From Mariannaea sp. PMI_226 (Eukaryota; Ascomycota; Sordariomycetes; Hypocreales; Nectriaceae): a DNA stretch of 64,000 bases. Shown piece by piece: positions 33,240-44,260 of this stretch (the stretch's first letter is position 1; the number at the start of each line of letters is the position of its first letter). The stretch covers positions 186,001-250,000 of the forward strand of contig JANFOG010000017.1 of assembly GCA_024336345.1 (NCBI GenBank), given 5' to 3'. A program made the position numbers and the translations under genes. Under the pieces are notes generated by a model. It was given only the letters and a program-made list of their open reading frames with translations, was not told where the DNA came from and ran no database searches.

Positions 33240-34336
33240 AGCTCAAGCTTGCTGGCTCGAGCCTATAGGAAGCATAGCTAGCCGGAGCGTCCTGCAGCAA
33301 CTAGCTTCAAGAGGCCCGGGAGATCAGCTTGCGGACCTAAACCCAGACCTAATAGCCAGCTAGCAACAAGGAACGGCTTGAGAGACTGGAAAACACTCTT
33401 CCAATTGCCCAGCTGCCCGCCCTACTAGAAAAGAGTAGCTATCTAAGCCGTAAGTGGCTTGGGGTCTTGCCTACCCAAAAATAACATACTCTTGCAGACC
33501 CAGAAGCCACTGAAGCTATAAGAAGCCGCTTTTTTCTACCGACTGTTCCTATAGGGAATAGCTGCACCAAGTGCGGCAGCCTAGCTAGCCACAATCACGA
33601 AGATGTGTGTAAGGCAGCCAATGGAAAATGGACCTCCCGCCACAACCAGATAGTCTTAGCCTTTAAAAACGCCCTCTCTTGCAAGACTAACCTAGCTGTG
33701 GAATTGGAGCCCCATATCCGGGAAACTGACCGCAGACCTGACTTTTCTGCCTCTATAGGAAATAGCCGGTATTTCTATTGTCACATGGAATAGGGGCAAC
33801 TTCAAGGCACAGAAGGTCTTGATTTCTAGCTATAGAAAGGTCCTACAGCAGGCTATTTATCTTCTATAGAAGGAGCTGTCTATAGGGGCTCGAGCCCTAT
33901 AAGGTCTCACTGTTCCTGTTGTTATAGGTCGTGTTTCACTTACACAGTCATAGCTGGCGATGCCTTCACCGCTCAGCAGCTTTGGTATTGACCGCTGTTT
34001 GACATCTATGATGTTAAAGTCGTAGCTATTTCAGCTATTTCAGCTATTTCAGCTAGAGAAGAAGCTCACAAGACCCTTTCAAAGGCAGCAGGAGACAAAT
34101 GAAGGAAATATGCCTGTTTAGGCAGATATTTTCATTCTTTGGTCTTTTCCGCTGGAGGTCTTATGGAGAAGGAAACAGCTAAGACCTATAAGAAGCTACA
34201 GCAACTGCTGGAGCCCTCTATAGCTAGCTAGCTTGATACCTCCAATAGTCTTATTCTGACTAAGACCCGAGCTTCCTCTGCAGTTTCTATTGCTCCGGCC
34301 CCTGCCCGGAATAGCTCCCCTTTCCAGTCCCTTTAT
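33240..34336 (+). pseudogene. C-terminal relic of a retroelement protein with a zinc cluster and PD-(D/E)xK-like nuclease motif
   Basis: With the solo LTR at 33779-34004 removed, one plus-strand frame reads from about 33420 to 34336 with a few stops. It contains SSYLSRKWLGVLPTQK, TEAIRSRFFLPTVP, a Cys/His cluster (CTKCGS then HNHEDVC), RHNQIVLAFKNALS, then RRPDF, 14 residues later DVKVV, and SAGGLMEKETAKTYKKLQ. This order resembles the C-terminal region following the reverse transcriptase in some fungal retroelement proteins with a restriction-like endonuclease. Stops (e.g. DK-stop-RKYA at about 34101) fit CGA to TGA or TGG to TAG. The reverse transcriptase itself is not visible, so this is a fragment. 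The family assignment is inference. Confidence 0.5.
33779..34004 (-). mobile_element. Solo LTR, copy 2 (5-bp TSD TCTAT)
   Basis: 226 bp, from TGTCACATGG to TGTTTGACA, flanked by TCTAT at 33774-33778 and 34005-34009. It is inserted within the relic reading frame, between the codons for the PD and DVK parts of the nuclease motif. Confidence 0.93.
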
Positions 34337-34843
34337 TAGGTTTTCCTTATGTCTTCCATTTCTATATATCCTTTCCTATATACCTTCCTTTTCTATATAC
34401 CTTCTTTCCTATATATCATCCTGTCCTATATGCCTTCCCTTCTATATATCTCTCTTACCTTCTTTCTTATCTATCTTCCTTTTCTATATACCTTCTTTCC
34501 TTATATAGTTTTCCTTTCTTATATTTACTTTTTTATACTTTCCTTCTTATCTTCTGAATTATATCTATTTCCTAGAATGCTATAACGTAAGATAGAAAAC
34601 TACAAACACTAGAGAAAACAAGCTTTATATAGTAATACTAACCCCAATCCAGACCTTAACCCATGATCGTTGAAAGCAACAGGCAAGAACCGAGCTAAGC
34701 CACTATTTGAGGTTTCTGGATTCATGGCTATGGGCAATCCCGGCTCGAGAGAGACTAGCAGTTGACAGCATTGCACGACTAAGAAAAACGTAGAGGACCA
34801 TTAGTCTCGTAGTTGCGTACTTGATGCGTAGCTATCGAAGACA
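34337..34843. repeat. Pyrimidine-rich low-complexity stretch
   Basis: About 34340-34560 is a degenerate repeat of TATATACCTTCCTTTC-like units on the plus strand. ORFs here are Phe/Leu/Ser/Tyr/Pro-rich artefacts. The remainder to 34843 holds no supported gene. Confidence 0.7.
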
Positions 34844-35349
34844 TCAGCCTAGAGTTCTGACGCCCATGGACAGACGTGTGTTTACGATTCTAAGTGATTC
34901 TGTAGGATATCTAGCCTCCAGTATTGTATAGCATAAGAGTCTGGGGGAACACAAAGCTTTCGGTAAGTTGCAACAGTTCAGAAAGGTATTGCCTCGTATC
35001 AAGTACATACGAAGTTGTAGTGCAGCATCCCCTTGAAACTTGATTAGGGCAGCCCATTCATGCGCCACATTGCATTCAGGATCACGAAAGAGAAAACCCC
35101 TTACACTCGGGACCCAGACTGAACTGCCTATTCGGCATTTGCCAATTACCAGAACAAGGCTGTTGCATTGAGGTATGTAATCACATTGCAAAAGCAAAAA
35201 CCTTTCCCACCCCAGACTCATATTGAAAGGCTCAATCTGTAATTGCCCGTTACCAGAACAAACCCGTTGCTGGCGGGAAGATATATTTAACCCCCTGCAG
35301 CCTGCGGCGTAGCGCAGGATTGAGTTATCTACACTGAATACCATCACTC

Positions 35350-38300
35350 CTAGAACCCAGAGTGATATGTTGCACAATCCTCGCAGTAGATTGCCATTTT
35401 AACAGGCTCGTGTTCGACCCCATCTGATCTCCAAGCTGTATGCAATCGGCCTGCCAGCTCCATTGTTGAAAAGTCACTCGGTTTCTCCTCCTTCTTCTTC
35501 TTCTGCTTCGCCTTTTCTTCCTCTTCGCCTCCTTCGCCTTCTTCATCTTTATCATTCAACTCACTGAAGTAACCCGATGCAGCGTACTGTTCATTGAGTC
35601 TGCTGGCTATGTTAGTTGTCTTGTGCAGACTGGCCAGGCGACGGCTGAAGGTATGTTTCTTCATCGCAGTCTGGCAAAGATCCCACATGACCTTTTTGCT
35701 AGTATTCTCTTTAATCCTCGTCTCCCCAAGCATCTTGTCCTCGTAATCCTGGCTGATGCCTGCGGTGCTTGTGATTTCGTAAATCTCGTCATCGCTGTAG
35801 CTTCCACTTAAACCGACAATTGCTAGCATTTTATGTTTCTCCTCTGGGCTTTTCTGCTTGAGGCCGACCTTGAGGGAGTATACCTCAGGCTTGATGCATA
35901 GCGCTTTGTTGACCCCAGACCTCTTCAGATCGGTTGTAACTTTCTTAGGCTTGGGAAACTGGAATGCTATGAATTGATCATGAGCTAACTCGGCAGGCGT
36001 TTGGCCGGCTGCATTCTCCCTGTAGAGCAACTTGGGATGGAACCGAATGAGAAGACGAGCGAGGGAGAACATGTCGTATATGATGGTCGTGTGGAGGCAG
36101 GTCTCTCCCGCTCCATTTAGTATCTACAAGTCTTCTAAGTTTGAGTACCCTAATAGGAGCTTGAGCATGTCAACCGCATCGGTATTTTTATAGTATAGCC
36201 TCGGTGGAGGCATATTATTGCTCCGGTAGTAGGAGAACCTTTCTTCGTCAACACTGGGTTCACAATATCCTGAGGCCTTCTTAAGCCAGACATGCAATGG
36301 GGTGTTGCCATTTTGGGCCAGGTTTTTGCGTTGCAAAAAAAGGTAGTTTCGTAGATCGGCATCAAGCAAGTCAAGTAGAGGTTGTAATTGATGGGCCTTG
36401 GGCTGCTGGTAGAGTGCAGCATGGAGAATATTTTCACCCTTAAGGTTACGAGCCAATAGATTCGCATTAGCTTTGATGAGTATTCTAACGTAATTCATCC
36501 GGCCAAGGCGGCAGGCAACCAAGAGCGGTGTGTCGCCATTGGCATTTTTCTTTTCAATGGCGCCAGGAGTTGTGTCAATAAGGTACTCGAGTATCGCATT
36601 CGTTCTTTCCGAGGGCGTGGCTAGAATAGCGAAGTAAATCACCAGATCGGCTAGTATATAAGGTCAGTTTGGAGGTTCAATGGCTTTAAGTATGAGATAA
36701 GAAGCTACCATCTGCTGCAAGCCATTCAGTAATAGCTCTCTTAAGTCCACCTGTAGTATGCTCGAGTAGCTCGAGTTGGAGATCTCTCTGACCGACAGTA
36801 GATGCACTAAATTCAGCATATAGTTGGCGAGGGGCATCTCCAAGAAAGAACTTAATGCTTTTCATGCTCCCCCCAAGCGCAGCATGAAGCAATGGCGTTA
36901 CATTGAGGCCGGTGAGTCTTTGACTTCCATTACGGCTGGCGGTAGCCCAGTCCTTACTACACAATTGATCAGCACGGCCACACCGGTTGCAGTGGTGTTT
37001 ACCTTTTTTGGTACGTACTGTTTTCTCCTGTAAGCTGATAGCCCTAGGTAGTATGGTGGCCTCTTCTTCATCGTCTCTATGGCGATACCTGTCTTCTGAA
37101 CTCGTCAAAAGGGATGCCGGCGCCAAACTCGCTCATGATCTTGGGGAGTACATCAATCTTTCCATTCTCAACGACCCAATAGAATATTGGCAGGGGAAAC
37201 TTGAACATTAAGGGAATCTCCTCGCTACCGCCCTGTTGCTGGCGGCTAAAATGCTGAGCCATTTCCAGAAGGGTACTCAATCCGAACCCATCACCCACGT
37301 CTAGGAGATGGGTAATTAAGGACCTTGGCTCGGTTAGGTCAGCCAGTTGGCTATCTTCATATTTGAATGTTGCAACTCCTCCATTATCACGTCAAGGGGC
37401 GTCACGTGCGATTTGAACCGCAATGAGACTTGTCCGATGTTATCGATAGTCGAAAAATGGTTGTTCTTCTCAAACGTAATGCGAGGCTTTCCACTGTTAG
37501 GCCTCCGCTGATCCTGGTATTTGTCACCATAATCTTGCACCGAATTTTGGTTATCCTAACGGTGTTTTTTCTTGAAGCGAACTTTCTTTTTAGGTGCAGA
37601 CCATTGGGCTTTAATAATCCCAAGAATTATCCAGGCTGTTTGGTAGTGGCCGCGCAGGAAGGCAATTGAGAAGGGTGTATTCGAGCTGCCATCAGGGATC
37701 GCAGCTTTCAAGGGTGGCTGATCCTTGTTAGGTCCCCAAGCCTGGAGAGTTAGGTCCTGGACTTTCTCACCATCATTGGCCCAGGCAGCTTCCATCCTAT
37801 TTTACCGTCAGCAAGCTTAGGCTATGGCAATCAATTCATCAACTTACAGTTGAACGTAGCCATTCTTCCGTATTTCTGTCATCCCTTTATCCTTTATAAA
37901 CGAGAAGCTATACTTATAAAACTCCGGTTTACCATCGTCCTTGGGTTGCCAGCTATAGGCTTCACTGCCAGTCTCTACACCAGGATGCTGCTGAGCAAAG
38001 GTCACTCCACCCCGGTCAATGATGGCCTTTTCAAGAGCCTCGTAGTCACTGATCAGTTTGTTAATTGTGGCCTTCTTATTAGCGGCGCCCTTCAAATGTT
38101 TGTCACGCTCCAAATCTTTCTCAAAGACATCAGTTTTCTGCTTGAAATCCTTATTTTCCTTCTCTATATCCTTAGAAACGACCCAGTGCGAGTAACTTCC
38201 TTGAGTAAACCCCTTTAGGTAAGTGTCGATACTGTCAAATAGCGGTCAACACCAAAGCTGCTGTGCGGTGAAGAGATCACCGGCAGCTATGACTGTGTAA

Positions 38301-39212
38301 GTAAAACACAACCTATAACAACAGGAACAGTGAGACCTTATAGGGGTCAAGCCCCTATAGACTGCCCTATCCATAGAAGATAAATAGCCTGCTATAGGAC
38401 TTTTCCATAGCTGAAAATCAAGACCTTCTATGCCTTGAAGTTGACTCTATTCTATGTGACAGATACCATATGCCTTGATGGGCTTGGTGGGCTTGTTCAT
38501 AACAAGACGCAAGTCTCTTGCGTTGGGATACTCGCGGAGCCTTTCAAGGGTGCACTGAACCATGTCCAATGCCAAGCGTCCGTGAAGATAAGGGCGATAA
38601 CACACATTGTCTATCATTCGCTCGACTCGCCATGCGTAAGTATTGGGACAGGCACCACAGGCCAGAAGATGCATTGCCACATTGGGAGCGCCGGATCTGA
38701 TGGCAGTCGCCAAAGGTTGCTCGACCGAATTGAAAAAAATCTCCTTTTTTTTCTCATCGGTTGCAACATTAGCCCGCTGGTCCGGAGATGTTTTGGCCGC
38801 TTCCAGCCAAGCACCAAAGTTGATATGGACATCAGCCCCACCATTCACCAGCTTGACTGCCAAGTCGGCATCTCCAAGAACAATGGCGCTATGAATAGGA
38901 CTGATGGTCTCTACGTCCACATAATATTTCCCTCCATCAATTATCATGTGGTTGATAGCCGTCTTAACGCCCATCGGGTCACTGTCCCATAGAGCATCGA
39001 CGAGTTCCCACACATCTATGGAAGGCAGTGCAGGTAAGGTGGTCCCATTGAGAGGATTTAGCACCAAGTTTCAGCAGGAGCTGAGCCATTGAACTTGACT
39101 TCTTAGGCGGAAGTGTGAAAGCCAAAGTCAGTGGTAAGGTAGCGCCGGTGATCATGTCGTCCCACAAATTATCCTTCTTGGTAGGTTGCTTGACGGGCAG
39201 GGTTGGGTCTGC
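35350..39212 (-). pseudogene. Ankyrin-repeat protein gene, broken by a solo LTR, stops and frameshifts
   Basis: Minus-strand exons carry ankyrin repeats (ANGDTPLLVACRLGRMNYV, NGNTPLHVWLKKASG, GAGETCLHTTIIYD, ISPIHSAIVLGDADLAVKLV) and end in a Lys/Glu-rich tail. Introns are visible at 37847-37797 (51 nt) and 36708-36651 (58 nt), probably others near 37.1-37.0 kb. Damage: an extra A in an A-run near 39058 shifts frame; a solo LTR sits at 38233-38461; a TAG at 37556-37558 and another at 36124-36126 fall in otherwise continuous frame (both possible CAG to TAG); a frameshift lies near 37345. The N-terminus is lost at 39212, where a candidate LTR begins. The intact protein would have been long (at least about 1000 residues); such proteins are often the sensor arm of fungal NLRs or ankyrin adaptors. 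Confidence 0.8.
38233..38461 (+). mobile_element. Solo LTR, copy 3 (5-bp TSD GATAC), inside the ankyrin gene
   Basis: 229 bp, from TGTCAAATAGCGG to TATGTGACA, flanked by GATAC at 38228-38232 and 38462-38466. Removing it plus one duplication restores an uninterrupted minus-strand frame across the junction (KAYGI followed by DTYLKGFTQG). Confidence 0.95.
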
Positions 39213-39407
39213 TGTTGTTTATATTGCGCAGTATTGCTGGGTGAAAAAAAAATTTTTATTGAACTTGATTGTTTATTATTGAGATGAGAGTTCTTCTCGG
39301 GTTTATATCTCTAGTTGATTTCATCTAGGACTTTGAACTTCAAATCTAGGACTTTCAAACTAACAGTCTGAATCCTGAAGAGAAGGGGGATCCCCGGATT
39401 TCCAACA
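39213..39407 (-). mobile_element. Candidate Ty1/copia-type LTR, no TSD found
   Basis: On the minus strand it starts TGTTGGAAATCCGGGG and ends TATAAACAACA: TGTTG/CAACA ends, 195 bp, a TATA-like GATATAAA and AATAAA-like signals in the usual places. Flanks differ (TCTGC versus CATAT), so it is not a clean solo insertion; rearrangement or deletion may have removed the neighbouring sequence. The ankyrin frame stops at its edge. Confidence 0.4.
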
Positions 39408-39725
39408 CATATACGGACATGGAAAAGCAAAGCACGCCTAGGTGATTCGAGATATATTTCCTGGTAGTGTCTAATATCTAACATTTCTAGACATTGCCTG
39501 TCTTGCTAACTGTAAGTATAAGAAAAGTCCATCTTGTCAAAGAACAAATACATAAAAAACCTCCCCAGTCATAGTGTGGATTAAGAATCTGCGACGCTTA
39601 TCGTGCCGAAAGGTTGCAAAACTCAGACACTTCTCTATAGGTTAGGTCTACACAAGTATGAACACACGCAAAGAGACTTTGCTCTTTTTCTAGCCTATCC
39701 TGGCTTAAACGATAAAATACGCAAT

Positions 39726-40894
39726 CTAGTTTTGGAGCTTCAAGATGCTCTCAACAGTGCCAGCGATGGTCTCCTCCAGGGGTATAAACTTCATACCAAG
39801 CTGCCGTGCTGCTTTGAAGGTATCCAATCGATAGCTGTGAGGGTATGGAGCCCCGGTATCACCCTTCGGGGTTGATCCACGGAGCTCGGGAAACTTCTCC
39901 CGGATGATATCGCAGATGCGCTGGTAGGTGTATTGTCCAGTAGCAATCAGGTAGCGCTGACCAGCCGCCTCGGGCTTCTCAAAGGCCAGGAGGTGAGCTT
40001 CAGCCACTAATATGGAATCATTAAAAGGGTACTCTCTCTCTTATGACTAATGATTGACTTACCATCACGGACGTCAGCGAAGGCATGGAAGCCGGTATCT
40101 GGGACCTCCTTCTCGGACCCATTGAAAAGACGATAGATGTCAGCAGAGGACGTGTTAAGTAACTTTACGTTATCAACACGATGGGCAACAGGTCCGTACA
40201 CCATAGGGGGGCAAATAGTGCTGATACTAAAGTTCGGCTGTTTATATGTTAATATAAGAATACTTCTCCCGGAGATATTATATTTACCTTCTTGTCCTCA
40301 ACAAACTTCCATGCGGCTTGCTCTGCGAGGGTCTTGGATGCAAGGTAAGCCACCACAGGGTTAGCAGACCCATCTTCCTTGCCAGCAACAGGGTTCCAGT
40401 CTGCTTCGGTATAAGTATAGCCAGGACGCTGGCCCTGGGTGGGGTCCACAATTGATGCAAATGATGAGGTGATAATAACTCGAGACACAGATGGGTTATT
40501 CTTCTGAATGGCTTCAAGAATAGAAGTTGTACCCTGGATGGCTGGCTGAAAGAGCTCTTTCTCGTAATCGATAGCGCCAAGAATGAAGGGCGATGCGGTA
40601 TGGATAACCTACAGTGGGAGTTTTAGCCAAAGCATTCTGGTACCCTCATGGTCTGCGATAACTTACACCATCAACCCCCTTAACAGCTTCGTCAAAGGCG
40701 TTCGATGCTGACATGTCAGGCACGATAGCCAGACTCAACTGGCCGGCATACTTGGCATGGGTCTCACGAACATCGGAAGCCATCTTTTCAGAACGGACCG
40801 TACCCCGGACATTGTAACCTTTGCGCAGGAATGTTTCCACCACATGGGCGGCGATGTACCCCGAAGCACCGGTAACTAGGACAGTTTGGGCCAT
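39726..40894 (-). CDS. NAD(P)-dependent reductase of the DFR/GRE2 (extended SDR) family
   Basis: Four exons, 40894-40667, 40608-40288, 40237-40063 and 40006-39726, with introns of 58, 50 and 56 nt (donors GTAAGT, GTAAAT, GTAAGT), encode 334 residues. The N-terminus has the Rossmann motif VTGASGYIAAHVV; the active site has AYLASKTLAEQ (Tyr-x3-Lys), with TSSFASIVDP before it and HTASPF for the cofactor pocket; YGP and the later substrate-side helices match dihydroflavonol-reductase/methylglyoxal-reductase-like fungal enzymes. Length and motifs are complete, so it is probably active as a ketone or aldehyde reductase in the cytosol. The substrate cannot be deduced, and no cluster partner is adjacent. 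Confidence 0.92.
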
Positions 40895-43244
40895 TTTTAT
40901 GACTGATTGTTGTATAAGTGCTGCGGCAAGGATTGTTTGGTAGTTGTTGCGGAGTTGAGCTGAGGAACCGTTATACTGGTTTAGACTGCTGGGATTTTGT
41001 CAAATGCCGAGACTGGATCCTTATTTATACACATTCCGTGTTCGTTGGATATTGTATAGTTTGAAGCTATCATTAATGACGTCGTGTATGTGCTGCGTTT
41101 TTCTTTGCCATCCTCCTTCACCCACGCGGTCCCACTGAAGGTGAGAGATGGTGCTACATAGATTAAACAAAAAAAAAAAAAAAAAACACTAGAGCTTTCA
41201 CAGTATTACTGAATTGACTAATGAAAATCGTTGTCTATCATGCATTTGTCAGCCAGAGCAATCAACAGGCCCAATGCTATCACATTCAGCAAAGTTAAAA
41301 AATACTTTTAGTGCAAGCATCTTTCTGATTTAGGCACTCACTTTGCCGGCAAAGGGTCTACAGTGTCCGCAATTTCCGCAATTTCCGCCATCGCTGCAAT
41401 ATCTCATTACTCCCGGTATGGCTGCCGGCAGATACTTGACAGCCATGCCCCCGCAACGGATAGGCCCCTTCGTCAACCTATCACATTGCATACCACAAGA
41501 GCGGCTTGCCAATCTGTCCCAATTCTAGTAGCAGCATATAAAGCCATTCTTTTCGCTAAGACTTTGCATTTACATTATTCATTCTAGAAGCATTAGTCAG
41601 ATTTGTTCCAGTATGTATTAGCAATCATCGATAAATGGCCTCATAGTGAGATAAAAAATAAATCTTGCGGAGTCACGGCCCTCAACTACTTACACAATAT
41701 GCTCGTTTGTTACTTAAACTTATTGCATAAATCATCTGAAACAATATAGTTGGCCAGATAAAATTGTTCTAAATAGCACTATTACTAAAATGTAATCTAT
41801 ATATTTTCTTTCTTTACTCCCCTTTACTTCTTTTTTCATCTTGTTCTTTTGATTGCTTTATAAAGTCAATATTACAAAAGAAATATTAGATTTTAATACT
41901 CCCTTGTGCTAGTGATGGAACACAGCGGGGACGCCGTCCTCTCTCTTAGATTGTTCCGCCAATGCCTTTATGTATATACTCAATATTTGGTGGAGGTATG
42001 TAACATATACGGAGGTAAAGAACTATTACAATACGAGACCAGATGAGTTAAATACACTTATCGACTAGAGCAGAGAGGCCCATAAGCGGCATAATCCCAT
42101 CGCCAATAATTAAGATAATATAAGAAAATGAAGATATAATAGCTATTCCTCTGCATCCATCTACCCTTACAAATACTATAAATAAACAAGAATACAAATG
42201 CGATAAATCAGCGAGGGCAAGCATTAGATGGCATCAAGCATTGGATGGCATCAAGCATTAGATAGCATCAAGCATTGGATGGCATCAAGCATTGGATAGC
42301 ATCAAGCATTAGATGGCATCAGGCATTGGATGGCATCAAGCATTGGATAGCATATGAAGCTATATCAATTGGCTTTTGCTACCAAAAAAGTTCTCAGCAA
42401 AGATAATGCAATATCTAATTATACTTAACAATATGGACGGGCTAATATATGCAGTCCATGTTCATTAGAGCTTAATCATCTAGCTTCATCGAAGAGTTTT
42501 TCCCACTTTTTCCTTTTTCTTTTATATTTAGATTATCTTCTTCCCTTTTCTTTCCCCCCCCACATTAGAGTTCATAGTTTGGCTCACTCCACAATGCTGC
42601 AGGTAATGATCTTATGTCATATGCCTAGCGGTTCAGTCATCAATGAGTTGCATCCAGTAAGAAGCTTCACCAGCTTACTGCTTCCGTCACTCACGAACTA
42701 GTCACGAAATAGGACAGCGGCTAGTGATAGGCTAAAGTACGATAGGTAACATTAAGGCATCTCATATCTCGGCTCTCATATCCCGAGTTGTGGATACTTG
42801 AAACCATTTGAAACACAACACAGATATTGGCGGTGCATCTCAATTATGTTATGCTAGTTATAGCATGATTAATGGTAATTGGTTGAAATACGATAGATGA
42901 CTTTATTAGCTCTCGGATATATCGGGCTTTGGCCTGAATCTCGGGTGTGTTAAACCCCGATGTTAGGATATATGGAAAAATATACAAGATAGTATTCATA
43001 AATAATCTCATGGCGCATTAGTCATACACGCGACGTGCGGATCTGTTTTCAGCATTGTAACACAACATAAGCCAACCTAGGTCTATAAGGATATTATTAG
43101 GTTGAACTTGGTAAATACGAGATGGATACCTAATCCTATTTAAATCACTTTCAACAGATGCAATGTTGATAACACCTTCCCAACAAATTCAGCAATAACA
43201 CCTACCCAATAAATTCAATATTAATAACTATAACTATCAACAAT
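40895..43244. other. AT-rich intergenic region
   Basis: Promoter of the reductase, a poly-A run (about 41169-41187), then strongly AT-rich sequence from about 41580 with no gene. It includes the 17-bp minisatellite at 42221-42352. The composition is what heavily RIP-mutated DNA would look like, but no parent element is recognisable. Confidence 0.6.
42221..42352 (+). repeat. 17-bp minisatellite, about 7.7 copies
   Basis: Tandem GCATCAAGCATTGGATG units with G/A variation at two sites (TTGG/TTAG, GATG/GATA). Non-coding. Confidence 0.95.
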
Positions 43245-43245
43245 A

Positions 43246-44092
43246 ATGCCTCTTGATGCAAACTCACACTTTTTTGAGAACAATGGAGTCAAAATTCATT
43301 ATTATCTCTACAGATAGAGTCCAGCATTGGTTTTCGTTTATAATCACCTAGATAACGAAATAATATAGTCAAAGCAGATTGATGACTTTTCTAAAGATCA
43401 CACCATCATTCTCCCAACAGTTTGAGGATATCCACCTAGAGATATCCCATTAGACGAGAATGCTTACAAGGGTCGGGTAATGGCAAGCGACATAATGGCA
43501 CTTTTGGATCATCTGAAATTTGATAAAGCCATCTTCGCCGGTGGTAATATCGGCGGTATTATTGTACAGAAGCTTGCCTGGTACCATCCCGAGCGGGTTG
43601 CGGGACTTATCATCTTCAACACCCTAATCATAGGCACTATAATACATCTTATTCACCATAATAAGGAGCAGCAAGAAATTTCCAAATTCTCGTTAGAGTT
43701 CATCAACCACAATCCTAGCGACCCCTAGGATGTGGACCACATGATCCATACTATTGAAGAACCTGGAGTATTGTGCGGAAATCAAGAAATATCTTCAGGA
43801 ATCTCCTGAAGGGGGTATATTCTACTTCTTCCGTAAGGCTACCCTGGACCTCCCTATGGTCACAACACCGATACCTCGGGAATGCATTATAAGATGCTCT
43901 ATATTATCATCTGGGGAATGCACAAACCATATTTATCTGAAAAAATCCTCGATGGCTTGTACAAATGGTTCGATCAGTATGTTCAGGTGGCCACACTCCC
44001 CAATGCTGGACACTGGCTGTGGCGAGATGATCCGGTCAAAGTGAACAGGGAGCTGCGATGATGGCTGAATGCACTTAAGGCTAGGGAGCTCT
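43246..44092 (+). pseudogene. Alpha/beta hydrolase (epoxide-hydrolase-like) pseudogene
   Basis: From ATG 43246 one frame reads as an alpha/beta hydrolase: a start region with NNGVKIHYYL, ALVFVYNH (HG-type oxyanion strand), QIDDFSKDHTIILPTV, then MALLDHLKFDKAIFAGGNIGG, the nucleophile elbow, and AWYHPERVAGLIIFNT. Stops occur at about 43315, 43366, 43423 and 43726, then a frameshift; the C-terminal NAGHWLWRDDP, with the catalytic-His context, follows near 44005. The expected nucleophile Asp in the elbow reads Asn (GAT to AAT would do it). Stops fit CGA, TGG or CAG changed by transition. It is not functional. Confidence 0.8.
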
Positions 44093-44260
44093 GAATGGAG
44101 AATGTTCTAGTAATCAATCAATCGATCCAAGAACCCTCTCTTTCCATTTTTTACTTCTGCTCATAGCTCTCCTCCTTTTGTACAGATTCATGATAAGAAA
44201 CTTGTGTGAAGCATCCCAAGCGAACCGCAGTGATAGTCCACATCTCACTTTAAACTTCTC

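Noticed and set aside
34290..34585. Overlapping Phe/Ser/Tyr/Leu-rich ORFs that look like membrane proteins
   Set aside because: They arise from a pyrimidine-rich low-complexity repeat; composition explains the hydrophobicity.
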